DNA from: Pseudomonas sp. S09G 359
GTDB taxonomy: Bacteria > Pseudomonadota > Gammaproteobacteria > Pseudomonadales > Pseudomonadaceae
NCBI RefSeq assembly: GCF_002843605.1
Contig: NZ_CP025263.1
Coordinates: 1,804,501 to 1,868,500, forward strand
Reading direction: 5' to 3'
Length of the DNA stretch: 64,000 nucleotides
Part shown: positions 29,101 through 40,679 of the stretch, piece by piece
Layout of the letters: every line of letters begins with the position of its first letter
Numbering within the stretch: position 1 is the stretch's first letter
The notes under the pieces: model-generated
What the model saw: only the letters and a program-made list of their open reading frames with translations
Database searches by the model: none
What the model was told of the DNA's origin: nothing
Made by a program: the position numbers and the translations under genes

Positions 29101-31120
29101 GGTGGCGGCGGTGTTGGCGTCTGAGGTGCCGCACACCAGGCCGAAAGTCGACGGTCGGTCGGTTGTGGCGAACTTCCTGACGGTCGGCACTCCGAATCTG
29201 GACGCCGAGAGCGGTGGGAGCCAGCTGGTACACGGCGTGATTATTTTTACCACCGCCAGTGACCCCGAGTGGGTGCTGTATGCGCCGGACGCGCCTGATG
29301 GCCGGGAGTTGCGCGAGGTCTCGGGGGCGCTGGCCCTACGCGACCTGCTGGAGCAGCTGCAATGGCAGCGCTACTGGGTCGCGCGGCTTCTGGTCAGGGG
29401 GCCGTATGCCATTGAGCGACCGCTGAGTCTGTGGCCCACGCTCGCCCGCATTGCCGGCTTTCTGACCAGGAAACTGACGGATCCACCGCTCAGGCAGCAC
29501 CTACTGCCGTTGGCCTTGAACCTTGTGCCGTGTGAAGCGCCTTTGTTGCAAGGCCTTTACGTTTTGCAGGTGGTGCGTTTAATGGAGGTTGCCGGGCGCG
29601 GGGCGGTCAGTAATGCGCAAGTCAGCCGCCAGTCGGCCTTCAACAAGGTGATGTTCGGGATTGAAGTGGCGGGGCAGCTGCTGGATATGTTTCCCTGGGT
29701 GACGCATTGGGTTTCCTCGACTGCAAGGGTTTGGGGGCGTTTGGCGCGAACTGCTGTGCAGACCTTCCGTGCTCGCGGGCAGAATATTCCAGGGCTGATA
29801 CTGCGCCTCGGGCCAGGCGGGCGATGGCTGCCCACCATGGAGGCGGCCGCTGAGCGCGCGGTTTCGATCGGGGTCAAGCCTTTGCAAGTGTACGTCCCGA
29901 GATTTCAGGCGCCGGCCACCACCCGACTGCCACTTTTGCAGGTGCCCGAGACTGCCCCCTCCGTTTCATTCATCCCCAAGGGGTGGCATACCTCGGCGCT
30001 GCCGCAGAAACAGGCCGAAACGCTCCTGAGCGGGCTTGAGCCCAACAGCCGGGGAATTTATCGCACGGCGGCAGGCGAATATCTGATACGCCCGATAGAC
30101 GCCAACGGGCAGGCGGCGGTGTACCGCATCAAGGCTGACTTCAAGTTATACAGTGGGGCTGATCTGACGGTGCAGGTCATCGACGCATCCAGTCGCATTG
30201 AGGTAGGGCTGTTGCATGCCGGGGCGCGTGGGCAGTGGCAGTCTGTCGCGGTCAAGGGGGCGGGCGCAGGCGTGTTCTCCAAACCGGTACGGGATCTGCC
30301 GGAGGCGGAATATCTGTTGACCGATGGGTATGCGGAAAATAAACACGGGATTCTCTCGCTCTCCCAAGAGCTCATCGCGTTTTACGATGATTGGTTCAAG
30401 CGGGATTGGCAGCGTTTTTTTAAAGAAAATATTCCGCCGGCCCGGCCTGCGACGCCGGTGCTGGCACCCACCGCAACGGTGATTGACCTGATCAAAAGCA
30501 TCTTTGATAACGGTTATGGCTTGGTGTTGGGCGAACGGCATAGCGAAATGGCTTGCGTTACCTTTCTGCAAGACAACATGCAGACCTTGTATGGCAACGG
30601 CGTGCGCACGCTTTTCATCGAGGGAAGCCATGCGACCGAGGATGCCACGCTTTGGGTGCGGCCAGGTTCCGGGAACGAAGCGCGTCGTCGTGTGGCCAGC
30701 AAAGCGAGCGCGTGCGGGATGGCGGTTCGAGGCCTGGATGATGATTATCTGACCTTGCACCGAAATCGCGACACGGATGTCCCACACATCAACATTCAGA
30801 CCCGACTGCAGGAGATGAATTATTTTGCGGTCCGGCAAATTGAAACTTATCACCCTCCCGGTAGCGACGATGGCAAGTGGGTCGCCTGGGTTGGCGCCAA
30901 CCATATGAACACTGCGGAGGGGGTGCCCGGCCTTGCCGAGCTGACGGGGACGCTGGGGCTGCTGGTGAAGGATGCGAAACCCCTGCAGCGCATGGCGATC
31001 AAGATTCCCGGGGAGCGCCTTTATACGCCGGGCGGGCCTGTGGGCGATGTGCAGCTTGAGCTGGATGTCAGCCTTTCTGGCGCGCGCGCGCCCAGCGGGG
31101 CTGTCAATTTCCAGGAATGA
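26156..31120 (+). CDS. Very large putative toxin with a C-terminal Tiki/EreA/ChaN-like domain
   Basis: A 1654-residue protein without a signal peptide. The first 1250 residues or so are mostly helical and of no family I can name with certainty; they resemble the large dermonecrotic-toxin-like Pseudomonas proteins. A beta-rich stretch follows (about 1270-1400, with RGIYRTAAGEYLIRP and AAVYRIKADF). The last 200 residues carry a GE-x-H motif at G1459-H1462, then GVRTLFIEGS, and a second GANH motif at 1580-1583. This GE-H / E / G-x-x-H layout is that of the Tiki superfamily, which includes EreA, ChaN, TraB and the C2 domain of Pasteurella multocida toxin. A contact or translocated toxin is inferred. 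The gene lies between mtnA and gyrA; no immunity or secretion gene is adjacent. The start ATG 26156 has only AGGG about 10 bases upstream and is less sure. Confidence 0.7.
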   Translation: MVTTASSSLAPGADEMRGVLPEPSRAWHLEQLQHAVVFRQRLLRHQPSLASVSQGLFRLSINAAFSGQGIDPEKVFLLEGRPQGASPRSMMQVMQEALVSGRVPQAAEIVGFCAVEDGDGRRTTLTGIDSTVFAEVATEHLRGLFEHYTLKLRHFWCSPVRQAGDIAMRDALLRYWRSELEAEAALRRADNLADPTQGISVEGLSLMQGLARHEVHAARRVEVVTYSVAIRGAAHDIDLGASMVLAPPGGLFRSKPVLLSTPQRGLEAFASGAALLNELNLRQVTPDARDELLLNVCVCDRARALDVLVSGRGSWAIVERSSDREGSLLGPFLDAQLAQQQANLRAAFVPPRPGLQARVAAALALTGGMPGDLARRPLRPDTLPVVPSADLAVGDQQHNLMRQLDALNALTGRVLEGSPGFDRFFQAQLRAMFPAMGEPISPLQIYLSRYRLDEQGQKHLLSCQTLKSALARSLAITGVEGPGADGQAQAFYTEPDTLDDAYRLQPVGTLSSLAAALKTAYPTLLREFWHSFQGGRGSRQDLLVSLRKQLLATEAALRTVDGTLTVVSRALIDDVLKYPAHSARMLAFPQAPRPQVFAVCLADGSRFAGVFALSADSAEPAGGALVFWSPSEGFEAFSDLAALREALCRRLNEGGDAGVLLASSLPLAMREQKTGSWDDPLAFTLAAVTDDCVADAVGALISRQQQDLASVLRSDTALEIGRVGLIVDLVPQLDVATLFVARNRYLEEALVPAWQKALGAQDRQHLLNLETVARESNRALATLLQAIPSLSGYAKEKLRLKLQAFLETHGLPGTAAGLIDPDSVMVVRSESVRVNYVPGPGITRPIERVSVERMSLTDLALKNLNPWEKSLSWSSSESMGAVLTYADGATVFNRAGEALSLTKEVLEDWVKGINVGHHYREDILKQAFAPPTASEQARSMAQAWMAAQASTLAYEAALASLSQIAYSTALSEDPGKKRGAQWVAAVLASEVPHTRPKVDGRSVVANFLTVGTPNLDAESGGSQLVHGVIIFTTASDPEWVLYAPDAPDGRELREVSGALALRDLLEQLQWQRYWVARLLVRGPYAIERPLSLWPTLARIAGFLTRKLTDPPLRQHLLPLALNLVPCEAPLLQGLYVLQVVRLMEVAGRGAVSNAQVSRQSAFNKVMFGIEVAGQLLDMFPWVTHWVSSTARVWGRLARTAVQTFRARGQNIPGLILRLGPGGRWLPTMEAAAERAVSIGVKPLQVYVPRFQAPATTRLPLLQVPETAPSVSFIPKGWHTSALPQKQAETLLSGLEPNSRGIYRTAAGEYLIRPIDANGQAAVYRIKADFKLYSGADLTVQVIDASSRIEVGLLHAGARGQWQSVAVKGAGAGVFSKPVRDLPEAEYLLTDGYAENKHGILSLSQELIAFYDDWFKRDWQRFFKENIPPARPATPVLAPTATVIDLIKSIFDNGYGLVLGERHSEMACVTFLQDNMQTLYGNGVRTLFIEGSHATEDATLWVRPGSGNEARRRVASKASACGMAVRGLDDDYLTLHRNRDTDVPHINIQTRLQEMNYFAVRQIETYHPPGSDDGKWVAWVGANHMNTAEGVPGLAELTGTLGLLVKDAKPLQRMAIKIPGERLYTPGGPVGDVQLELDVSLSGARAPSGAVNFQE

Positions 31121-31446
31121 TCGCTTTTGCGCCCTCGGATGCGCTGGATTCGTGACTGAAAATCGCATCTGATTGGCTTCTGAGCCCCTCTCGTCGCCCT
31201 CAAGCCTGTCACCCGTCAACTTACTATGCTCCATGCGCATCAGGGGGATAGGTGCGTGGCGGCGATTGTGATAACATCCGGCGGTTTCCAGGGCCGCCCC
31301 GAGGGGTTGCCTATAACGTGCAGATCCGTGTCATAACTCGTTGATTTGTCGTAAGTCGTTGTCAGGCACTCTGCCGGCAGCGGCGAGCTTCGTTCGTCCC
31401 ATATGGATGCGACGAGGTTTCACCCGAAAAAGGAATCAGGCTTCTC
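31121..31446. other. Leader region of gyrA
   Basis: This gap of 326 bases must contain the gyrA promoter. GTGATAACAT near 31267 and several AT-rich patches are possible promoter parts, but none is convincing. No gene or terminator hairpin is seen after the toxin gene. Confidence 0.5.
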
Positions 31447-34101
<2,655 letters not shown>

Positions 34102-34111
34102 GCGGACACAC

Positions 34112-34148
34112 AGGGGGCGGATGAAGATTCGCCCCCTTGTTGTTTGTC
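34112..34148 (+). terminator. Rho-independent terminator after gyrA
   Basis: An 8-bp perfect stem AGGGGGCG/CGCCCCCT with a 10-base loop, followed by the T-rich TGTTGTTTGT, starts 11 bases after the gyrA stop. Confidence 0.75.
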
Positions 34149-34181
34149 CGGATGGAAATATCGACAGCTATGGAGATCCAG

Positions 34182-34271
34182 TGTGGGAGCGGGCTTGCTC
34201 GCGAAAGCGGTCTGACATTCAGTAAAAATGTCGCTTGTTGGATCGCATTCGCGAGCAAGCCCGCTCCCACA
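34182..34271. repeat. Palindromic repeat of a second family (TGTGGGAGCGGGCTTGCTCGCGAA)
   Basis: Arms TGTGGGAGCGGGCTTGCTCG and its exact complement CGAGCAAGCCCGCTCCCACA enclose about 50 bases with GCGAAAGCGGT on one side. The stem sequence differs from the other repeats here (GAGCGGGCTTGCTCGC versus GAGGGGGCTTGCCCCC). It lies between the gyrA terminator and serC. Confidence 0.85.
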
Positions 34272-34332
34272 TTGGGTCGGGTGTCGGCTGATATGTTTGT
34301 GTGACTACCACCAGATCAGAGTGAGATTGGAT

Positions 34333-35418
34333 GTGAGCAAGAGAGCCTATAACTTCTGTGCCGGTCCCGCGGCGCTTCCTGAAGCAGTCCTGCAGCGTGC
34401 GCAGGGTGAACTCCTCGACTGGCATGGAAAAGGCCTCTCCGTGATGGAAATGAGCCATCGCAGCGATGAGTTCGTGTCCATTGCCACCAAGGCCGAGCAG
34501 GACCTGCGCGACTTGCTGGGCATCCCCTCCAACTACAAAGTGCTGTTCCTGCAAGGCGGCGCGAGCCAGCAGTTCGCCCAGATTCCGCTGAACCTGCTGC
34601 CGGAAGACGGCACGGCCGACTATATCGACACCGGTATCTGGGGTCAGAAGGCCATTGAAGAGGCTTCGCGTTACGGCCACGTAAATGTTGCCGGTACCGC
34701 CAAGCCCTACGACTACTTCGCTATCCCCGGTCAGAACGAGTGGAACCTGTCGAAGGACGCGGCCTATGTGCACTACGTCGCGAACGAAACCATCGGCGGC
34801 CTGGAATTCGACTGGGTGCCGGAAGTGGGCGACGTGCCACTGGTGTGCGACATGTCTTCGGACATCCTCTCGCGTCCGATCGACGTGTCCAAGTACGGCA
34901 TGATCTACGCCGGTGCGCAGAAGAACATCGGCCCGAGCGGCATCCTGGTCAACATCATCCGTGAAGACCTGCTAGGTCGCGCCCGCTCGCTGTGCCCGAC
35001 CATGCTCAACTACAAGGTCGCGGCCGATAACGGCTCGATGTACAACACTCCGCCGGCGTTCGCCTGGTACCTGTCGGGCCTGGTGTTCGAGTGGCTCAAG
35101 GAGCAGGGCGGCGTGGCTGCCATGGGCAAGCTCAACGAAGAGAAGAAGCGCACCCTGTACGACTTCATCGACGCCAGCGGCCTGTACAGCAACCCGATCA
35201 ACCTCACCGACCGCTCGTGGATGAACGTGCCGTTCCGCCTGGCCGACGACCGCCTGGACAAGCCATTCCTGGCCGGTGCCGACGCGCGTGGCCTGCTGAA
35301 CCTCAAGGGCCACCGCTCGGTGGGTGGCATGCGCGCCTCCATCTACAACGCTGTCGACATCCACGCGATCAACGCGCTGGTTGCCTACATGGCAGAGTTC
35401 GAAAAGGAACACGGCTAA
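34333..35418 (+). CDS. serC: Phosphoserine aminotransferase
   Basis: A 361-residue class V PLP aminotransferase that makes 3-phosphoserine for serine, and acts in pyridoxine synthesis. It has the typical start SKRAYNFCAGPAALPEAVL, the GGAS loop in LFLQGGASQQFA and the PLP lysine in YAGAQKNIGPSG. The start is GTG at 34333. Its TAA overlaps the pheA ATG by one base, beginning a tightly packed chain that runs to cmk. Confidence 0.95.
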   Translation: MSKRAYNFCAGPAALPEAVLQRAQGELLDWHGKGLSVMEMSHRSDEFVSIATKAEQDLRDLLGIPSNYKVLFLQGGASQQFAQIPLNLLPEDGTADYIDTGIWGQKAIEEASRYGHVNVAGTAKPYDYFAIPGQNEWNLSKDAAYVHYVANETIGGLEFDWVPEVGDVPLVCDMSSDILSRPIDVSKYGMIYAGAQKNIGPSGILVNIIREDLLGRARSLCPTMLNYKVAADNGSMYNTPPAFAWYLSGLVFEWLKEQGGVAAMGKLNEEKKRTLYDFIDASGLYSNPINLTDRSWMNVPFRLADDRLDKPFLAGADARGLLNLKGHRSVGGMRASIYNAVDIHAINALVAYMAEFEKEHG

Positions 35419-36512
35419 TGTCTGAGCAAGAACTCAAGGCCCTGCGTGTACGCATTGACAGCCTGGACGAGAAAGTCCTGGAGCTGATCAGTGAGCGTGC
35501 GCGCTGCGCCCAGGAAGTGGCACGGGTGAAGATGGCGTCCCTGGCTGAAGGCGAAGTGCCGGTGTTCTACCGGCCGGAGCGTGAAGCCCAGGTGCTCAAG
35601 CGTGTGATGGAGCGCAACAAGGGCCCGTTGGGCAACGAGGAGATGGCGCGGTTGTTCCGTGAAATCATGTCTTCGTGCCTGGCGCTGGAGCAGCCGCTGA
35701 AAGTGGCGTACCTCGGTCCTGAAGGCACCTTCACTCAAGCGGCGGCGATGAAGCACTTCGGCCATGCGGTGATCAGCAAGCCGATGGCGGCGATCGACGA
35801 AGTGTTCCGTGAAGTGGCAGCCGGTGCGGTGAATTTTGGCGTGGTGCCGGTGGAAAACTCCACCGAAGGCGCGGTCAACCACACGCTGGACAGCTTCCTC
35901 GAGCACGACATGGTGATCTGCGGCGAAGTCGAGCTGCGTATCCACCACCACCTGCTGGTGGGCGAGAACACCAAGACCGACAGCATCAGCCGCATCTACT
36001 CCCACGCCCAGTCCCTGGCCCAATGCCGCAAGTGGCTGGACGCCCATTACCCGAATGTCGAGCGTGTGGCGGTGTCCAGCAACGCCGAGGCGGCCAAGCG
36101 GGTCAAGGGTGAGTGGAACTCGGCGGCCATCGCCGGTGACATGGCAGCAGGCCTGTACGGCCTGACGCGCCTGGCCGAGAAAATCGAGGACCGCCCGGAC
36201 AACTCCACGCGCTTCCTGATGATCGGTAACCAGGAAGTGCCGCCGACCGGCGACGACAAGACCTCGATCATCGTCTCCATGAGCAACAAGCCCGGCGCGC
36301 TGCATGAGCTGCTGGTGCCGTTCCACGACAACGGGATTGACCTGACGCGTATCGAGACTCGTCCTTCGCGCAGCGGTAAATGGACTTACGTGTTCTTTAT
36401 CGACTTCGTCGGCCACCACCGCGACCCGCTGGTCAAAGGTGTGCTCGAGCAAATCAGTCAGGAAGCCGTGGCACTCAAGGTGCTGGGCTCTTACCCGAAA
36501 GCGGTTTTGTGA
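35418..36512 (+). CDS. pheA: Bifunctional chorismate mutase/prephenate dehydratase
   Basis: A 364-residue protein. It has an AroQ chorismate mutase domain (about 1-90, LRVRIDSLDEKVLELISERA), a prephenate dehydratase domain (about 95-275, YLGPEGTFTQAA and the catalytic region PVENSTEGAVNHTLD) and a C-terminal ACT domain with GALHELL and the phenylalanine-binding motif IETRP (IESRP in enterics). It commits chorismate to phenylalanine and is feedback controlled through the ACT domain. Confidence 0.96.
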   Translation: MSEQELKALRVRIDSLDEKVLELISERARCAQEVARVKMASLAEGEVPVFYRPEREAQVLKRVMERNKGPLGNEEMARLFREIMSSCLALEQPLKVAYLGPEGTFTQAAAMKHFGHAVISKPMAAIDEVFREVAAGAVNFGVVPVENSTEGAVNHTLDSFLEHDMVICGEVELRIHHHLLVGENTKTDSISRIYSHAQSLAQCRKWLDAHYPNVERVAVSSNAEAAKRVKGEWNSAAIAGDMAAGLYGLTRLAEKIEDRPDNSTRFLMIGNQEVPPTGDDKTSIIVSMSNKPGALHELLVPFHDNGIDLTRIETRPSRSGKWTYVFFIDFVGHHRDPLVKGVLEQISQEAVALKVLGSYPKAVL

Positions 36513-36521
36513 GGCTTTAAC

Positions 36522-37634
36522 ATGAGTGGCAACTTCCTCGCCCTGGCACAGCCGGGCGTGCAACAACTGTCGCCTTACGTTCCAGGCAAACCTGTGGACG
36601 AGCTGGCGCGTGAGTTGAATCTGGACCCGTCCAACATCGTCAAGCTGGCGAGCAACGAGAACCCGCTGGGCCCGAGCCCCAAAGTGCTGGCGGCGATTCG
36701 CGAAGAGCTGGCCGAGCTGACCCGTTATCCGGACGGCAACGGCTTTGCCCTCAAATCGCTGCTGGCCGAAAAGTGCCGGGTAGAGCTGAACCAGGTGACC
36801 CTCGGCAACGGCTCCAACGACATTCTTGAGCTGGTCGGCCGTGCCTACCTGGCGCCGGGCCTCAATGCGGTATTCAGCGAGCACGCGTTTGCGGTCTATC
36901 CGATCGTCACTCAGGCCGTTGGTGCTGACGCGCGCGTTATTCCGGCCAAGGACTGGGGGCATGACCTGCCGGCGATGCTGGCCGCCATCGACGCCCAGAC
37001 CCGCGTAGTGTTCATCGCCAACCCGAACAACCCGACCGGCACCTGGTTCGATGCGCAGGCGCTGAATGAATTCCTGCAGGATGTGCCCGAGCACGTGCTG
37101 GTGGTGCTGGACGAGGCTTACATCGAGTACGCCGAGGGCAGCGACCTGCCGGACGGCCTGGACTTCCTGGAGGCCTACCCGAACCTGCTGGTGTCGCGCA
37201 CCTTTTCCAAGGCCTATGGCCTGGCGTCGTTGCGCGTCGGTTATGGCCTGTCCAGCGCGGTCGTGGCCGACGTGCTGAACCGCGTGCGCCAGCCGTTCAA
37301 CGTCAACAGCCTCGCCCTGGCGGCGGCCTGTGCAGCGGTGAAGGATGCCGAGTACCTGGAGCAAGGTCGCCGCATCAACGAAAGCGGCATGCTGCAATTG
37401 CAGGCAGGCTTTGCTGAGTTGGGGTTGGGCTGGATTCCGTCCAAGGGCAACTTCATCTGTGTCGACCTCGGCCAAGTGGCCGCGCCGGTCTTCCAGGGTC
37501 TGCTGCGCGAAGGTGTGATCGTGCGTCCGGTGGCCAATTACGGCATGCCGAACCACCTGCGTATCACCATCGGCCTGCCGGCGGAAAACGCCCGCTTCCT
37601 GGAGGCGCTGGCCAAGGTCCTGGCTCGTGGTTGA
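36522..37634 (+). CDS. hisC: Histidinol-phosphate/aromatic aminotransferase HisC
   Basis: A 370-residue class I/II aminotransferase. It has ASNENPLGPSP, NPNNPTGTW and the PLP lysine in RTFSKAYGLASLRVGYG. Placed between pheA and tyrA-aroA, it corresponds to P. aeruginosa hisC2 and may act on aromatic 2-oxo acids as well as histidinol phosphate. GAGG is 7 bases upstream of ATG 36522. Confidence 0.93.
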   Translation: MSGNFLALAQPGVQQLSPYVPGKPVDELARELNLDPSNIVKLASNENPLGPSPKVLAAIREELAELTRYPDGNGFALKSLLAEKCRVELNQVTLGNGSNDILELVGRAYLAPGLNAVFSEHAFAVYPIVTQAVGADARVIPAKDWGHDLPAMLAAIDAQTRVVFIANPNNPTGTWFDAQALNEFLQDVPEHVLVVLDEAYIEYAEGSDLPDGLDFLEAYPNLLVSRTFSKAYGLASLRVGYGLSSAVVADVLNRVRQPFNVNSLALAAACAAVKDAEYLEQGRRINESGMLQLQAGFAELGLGWIPSKGNFICVDLGQVAAPVFQGLLREGVIVRPVANYGMPNHLRITIGLPAENARFLEALAKVLARG

Positions 37635-39873
37635 TGTCACTGCATTGCAACCTGCTGTGCCTATGATCGGTCGCCTGGTGGTGGTCGGCCTGGGGTTGAT
37701 CGGTGGCTCCTTCGCCAAAGGCCTGCGTGAAAGCGGGCTGTGTGGCGAAGTGGTCGGTGTGGACCTGGACCCGCAATCGCGCAAGCTGGCGGTTGAATTG
37801 GGCGTGGTGGATCGTTGTGAAGCCGACCTGGCGCTCGCGTGCCAGGGTGCGGATGTGATCCAGTTGGCCGTGCCGATCCTGGCCATGGAGAAGTTGCTGG
37901 GGATATTGGCCGGCATCGACCTGGGCCAGGCGATCCTCACGGACGTTGGCAGTGCCAAGGGCAATGTGGTGCACGCTGCGCAACTGGCCTTTGGCGGCAT
38001 GCCGGCGCGCTTCGTGCCGGGCCATCCGATTGCCGGTTCCGAGCAGAGCGGGGTGGAGGCGTCCAATGCGCAACTGTTCCGTCGCCATAAAGTGATCCTT
38101 ACGCCGCTTGCGCAAACCGACCCGGCAGCCTTGGCGGTGGTGGATCGCCTTTGGCGCGAGCTGGGCGCGGATGTGGAGCATATGCAGGTCGAGCGCCACG
38201 ACGAAGTATTGGCGGCGACCAGCCATTTGCCGCATCTGCTGGCGTTTGGTCTGGTGGACTCGTTGGCCAAGCGCAACGAAAACCTCGAGATTTTCCGTTA
38301 CGCCGCCGGTGGTTTCCGTGATTTCACCCGGATCGCCGGCAGCGATCCGGTGATGTGGCACGACATCTTCCTCGCCAATCGCGAAGCAGTGTTGCGCACC
38401 CTGGACACCTTTCGCAGTGACCTCGACGCCTTGCGTGACGCGGTCGATGCCGGAGATGGCCATCAATTATTGGGCGTGTTCACCCGTGCGCGGGTGGCGC
38501 GTGAGCATTTCAGCAAGATCCTGGCGCGCCGGGCCTACATGGAAACCGCTGTGAACGCCGATGAGCTGACCTTCCTCGCCAACCCCGGCGGCCGCTTGAG
38601 CGGGCGCATCCGGGTGCCGGGCGACAAGTCGATCTCCCATCGCTCGATCATGCTCGGTTCGCTGGCTGAAGGCGTGACGGAAGTCGAGGGCTTCCTTGAA
38701 GGCGAAGACGCCCTGGCCACCTTGCAGGCGTTTCGTGACATGGGCGTGGTGATTGAAGGGCCGCACCATGGGCGCGTGACCATCCATGGGGTGGGTTTGC
38801 ATGGCCTGAAGGCCGCGCCGGGGCCGATCTATCTAGGCAACTCCGGTACGTCCATGCGCCTGCTGTCAGGGTTGCTGGCGGCGCAAAGCTTTGACAGCGT
38901 GTTGACCGGCGATGCGTCTTTGTCCAAGCGTCCGATGAATCGCGTGGCCAAGCCGCTGCGAGAAATGGGCGCGGTGATCGAAACCGGGCCGGAAGGGCGC
39001 CCGCCGCTGACTATTCGTGGTGGGCAGGGTTTGAAAGGCGTGGCCTATTCGATGCCGATGGCCAGTGCGCAGGTCAAATCCTGCCTGTTGCTGGCGGGTT
39101 TGTATGCCGAAGGTAAAACCTCAGTGACTGAGCCTGCGCCGACCCGCGACCATACCGAGCGCATGCTGCGCGGGTTTGGTTATCCGGTGGCGGTGGAGGG
39201 CGCGACGGCGTCGGTGGAGTCCGGGCATGCGCTGACCGCTACCCATATAGAAGTGCCGGGGGATATTTCTTCGTCGGCGTTTTTCCTGGTGGCGGCGTCA
39301 ATTGCCGAGGGTTCCGAGCTGTTGCTGGAGCATGTCGGCGTCAACCCGACCCGCACGGGGGTGATTGATATCCTGCGGCTGATGGGCGCGGACATCACCT
39401 TGGAAAACCCACGCGAAGTGGGCGGCGAGCCGGTTGCTGACCTGCGGGTGCGCTCGGCGCCGCTGCAGGGTATCGATATTCCCGAAGCGCTGGTGCCTTT
39501 GGCGATTGATGAGTTCCCGGTGCTGTTTGTCGCGGCGGCCTGTGCGCAAGGGCGCACCGTGCTGCGTGGGGCGCAGGAGCTGCGCGTGAAGGAGTCCGAC
39601 CGTATCCAGGTGATGGCCGACGGTCTGCAGGCGTTGGGTGTGAAGTGTGAACCAACCCCTGATGGGATTATCATTGATGGTGGCCTGATCGGCGGCGGCG
39701 AAGTGCATGCCCACGGTGATCATCGGATCGCCATGGCGTTCAGTGTGGCGTCCCTGCGGACGGCTGCACCGATTCGTATCCGTGACTGCGCCAACGTTGC
39801 TACGTCTTTTCCGAATTTTCTTACACTGTGTGCCCAAGTCGGCATCCGTGTTGCCCAAGAGGCTCAATTGTGA
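37627..39873 (+). CDS. Fused prephenate dehydrogenase (TyrA) and EPSP synthase (AroA)
   Basis: A 748-residue fusion. Residues about 13-295 are an NAD-dependent prephenate/arogenate dehydrogenase ([31 protein letters not shown]). Residues about 310-748 are 5-enolpyruvylshikimate 3-phosphate synthase ([43 protein letters not shown]). The fusion, known in pseudomonads, joins tyrosine synthesis to the sixth shikimate step. The start is GTG 37627, overlapping hisC by 8 bases; ATG 37663 is the alternative and fits the conserved MIGRLVVVG start. Confidence 0.95.
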   Translation: MVDVTALQPAVPMIGRLVVVGLGLIGGSFAKGLRESGLCGEVVGVDLDPQSRKLAVELGVVDRCEADLALACQGADVIQLAVPILAMEKLLGILAGIDLGQAILTDVGSAKGNVVHAAQLAFGGMPARFVPGHPIAGSEQSGVEASNAQLFRRHKVILTPLAQTDPAALAVVDRLWRELGADVEHMQVERHDEVLAATSHLPHLLAFGLVDSLAKRNENLEIFRYAAGGFRDFTRIAGSDPVMWHDIFLANREAVLRTLDTFRSDLDALRDAVDAGDGHQLLGVFTRARVAREHFSKILARRAYMETAVNADELTFLANPGGRLSGRIRVPGDKSISHRSIMLGSLAEGVTEVEGFLEGEDALATLQAFRDMGVVIEGPHHGRVTIHGVGLHGLKAAPGPIYLGNSGTSMRLLSGLLAAQSFDSVLTGDASLSKRPMNRVAKPLREMGAVIETGPEGRPPLTIRGGQGLKGVAYSMPMASAQVKSCLLLAGLYAEGKTSVTEPAPTRDHTERMLRGFGYPVAVEGATASVESGHALTATHIEVPGDISSSAFFLVAASIAEGSELLLEHVGVNPTRTGVIDILRLMGADITLENPREVGGEPVADLRVRSAPLQGIDIPEALVPLAIDEFPVLFVAAACAQGRTVLRGAQELRVKESDRIQVMADGLQALGVKCEPTPDGIIIDGGLIGGGEVHAHGDHRIAMAFSVASLRTAAPIRIRDCANVATSFPNFLTLCAQVGIRVAQEAQL

Positions 39874-40559
39874 ATATCAAAGCACCGGTGATTACCATCG
39901 ACGGGCCAAGCGGCTCGGGCAAAGGCACGATCGCCGGCATCCTGGCCAAGCGCCTGGGCTGGTGCCTGCTGGATTCCGGCGCGCTGTACCGCCTGCTGGC
40001 CTTCGCCGCACGCAACCATGGCGTCGACCTGACCAACGAAGAATCCCTGAAGCTGCTGGCGGCGCACCTCGATGTGCAGTTCGTCGGGGCGACGGAAGGT
40101 CATCCCCAGCGCATCATCCTCGAAGGTGATGATGTAACTGATGACCTGCGCAACGAACAAGTCGGCTCCTGGGCTTCCCAGGTTGCCGCGCTGCCGGCCG
40201 TGCGTGACGCTTTGCTGCAGCGTCAGCGGGCATTTCAGGAGCCGCCGGGCCTGGTCGCCGACGGTCGAGACATGGGCACCGTGGTGTTTCCCGAGGCGCC
40301 GCTGAAGATTTTCCTCACGGCCAGCGCCGAGGAGAGGGCTCGCCGCCGCTACTTGCAGTTGAAGGGCAAAGTCGATGGTGTTAGTCTGTCGAGTCTGCTA
40401 GATGAGATCCGTGCACGCGATGAGCGTGATACACAGCGCGCAGTAGCCCCGCTTAAACCGGCGGCTGATGCCATACAGCTGGATTCCACGGAGTTGTCCA
40501 TCGAGCAGGTGCTGGAACGCATCTTGAGTGAAATCGCCATTCGCGATATCGCCGGGTGA
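39870..40559 (+). CDS. cmk: Cytidylate kinase
   Basis: A 229-residue (d)CMP kinase with the P-loop GPSGSGKGT, the short NMP-binding region [11 protein letters not shown] and EERARRRY in the lid. It phosphorylates CMP and dCMP. Translation starts at GTG 39870 inside the aroA stop (GTGA), so it is coupled to the tyrA-aroA gene. The order cmk-rpsA is widely conserved. Confidence 0.96.
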   Translation: MNIKAPVITIDGPSGSGKGTIAGILAKRLGWCLLDSGALYRLLAFAARNHGVDLTNEESLKLLAAHLDVQFVGATEGHPQRIILEGDDVTDDLRNEQVGSWASQVAALPAVRDALLQRQRAFQEPPGLVADGRDMGTVVFPEAPLKIFLTASAEERARRRYLQLKGKVDGVSLSSLLDEIRARDERDTQRAVAPLKPAADAIQLDSTELSIEQVLERILSEIAIRDIAG

Positions 40560-40561
40560 TC

Positions 40562-40605
40562 AAGAAGGCCGCAGGGGACCAGTCATAGTCCTGCGGTGGC
40601 TTCTT
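40562..40605 (+). terminator. Hairpin between cmk and rpsA (attenuator or terminator candidate)
   Basis: Outer arms AAGAAG/CTTCTT and inner arms CCGCAGG/CCTGCGG are separated by a small bulge and a 14-base loop. The 3' side runs into CTTCTTTTAA, a weak T tract. It may end part of the transcripts from the aromatic gene chain before rpsA. Confidence 0.45.
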
Positions 40606-40679
40606 TTAACTGAAACTGACCCATACCGTCTGGGGTGTGGAGATGGGCGTATTCTTCGCCCTTATCAACAGGAATTAAA

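Noticed and set aside
35415..38276. A 953-codon open frame opposite pheA-hisC-tyrA
   Set aside because: It spans several well-supported genes on the other strand and shows only low-complexity shadow sequence.
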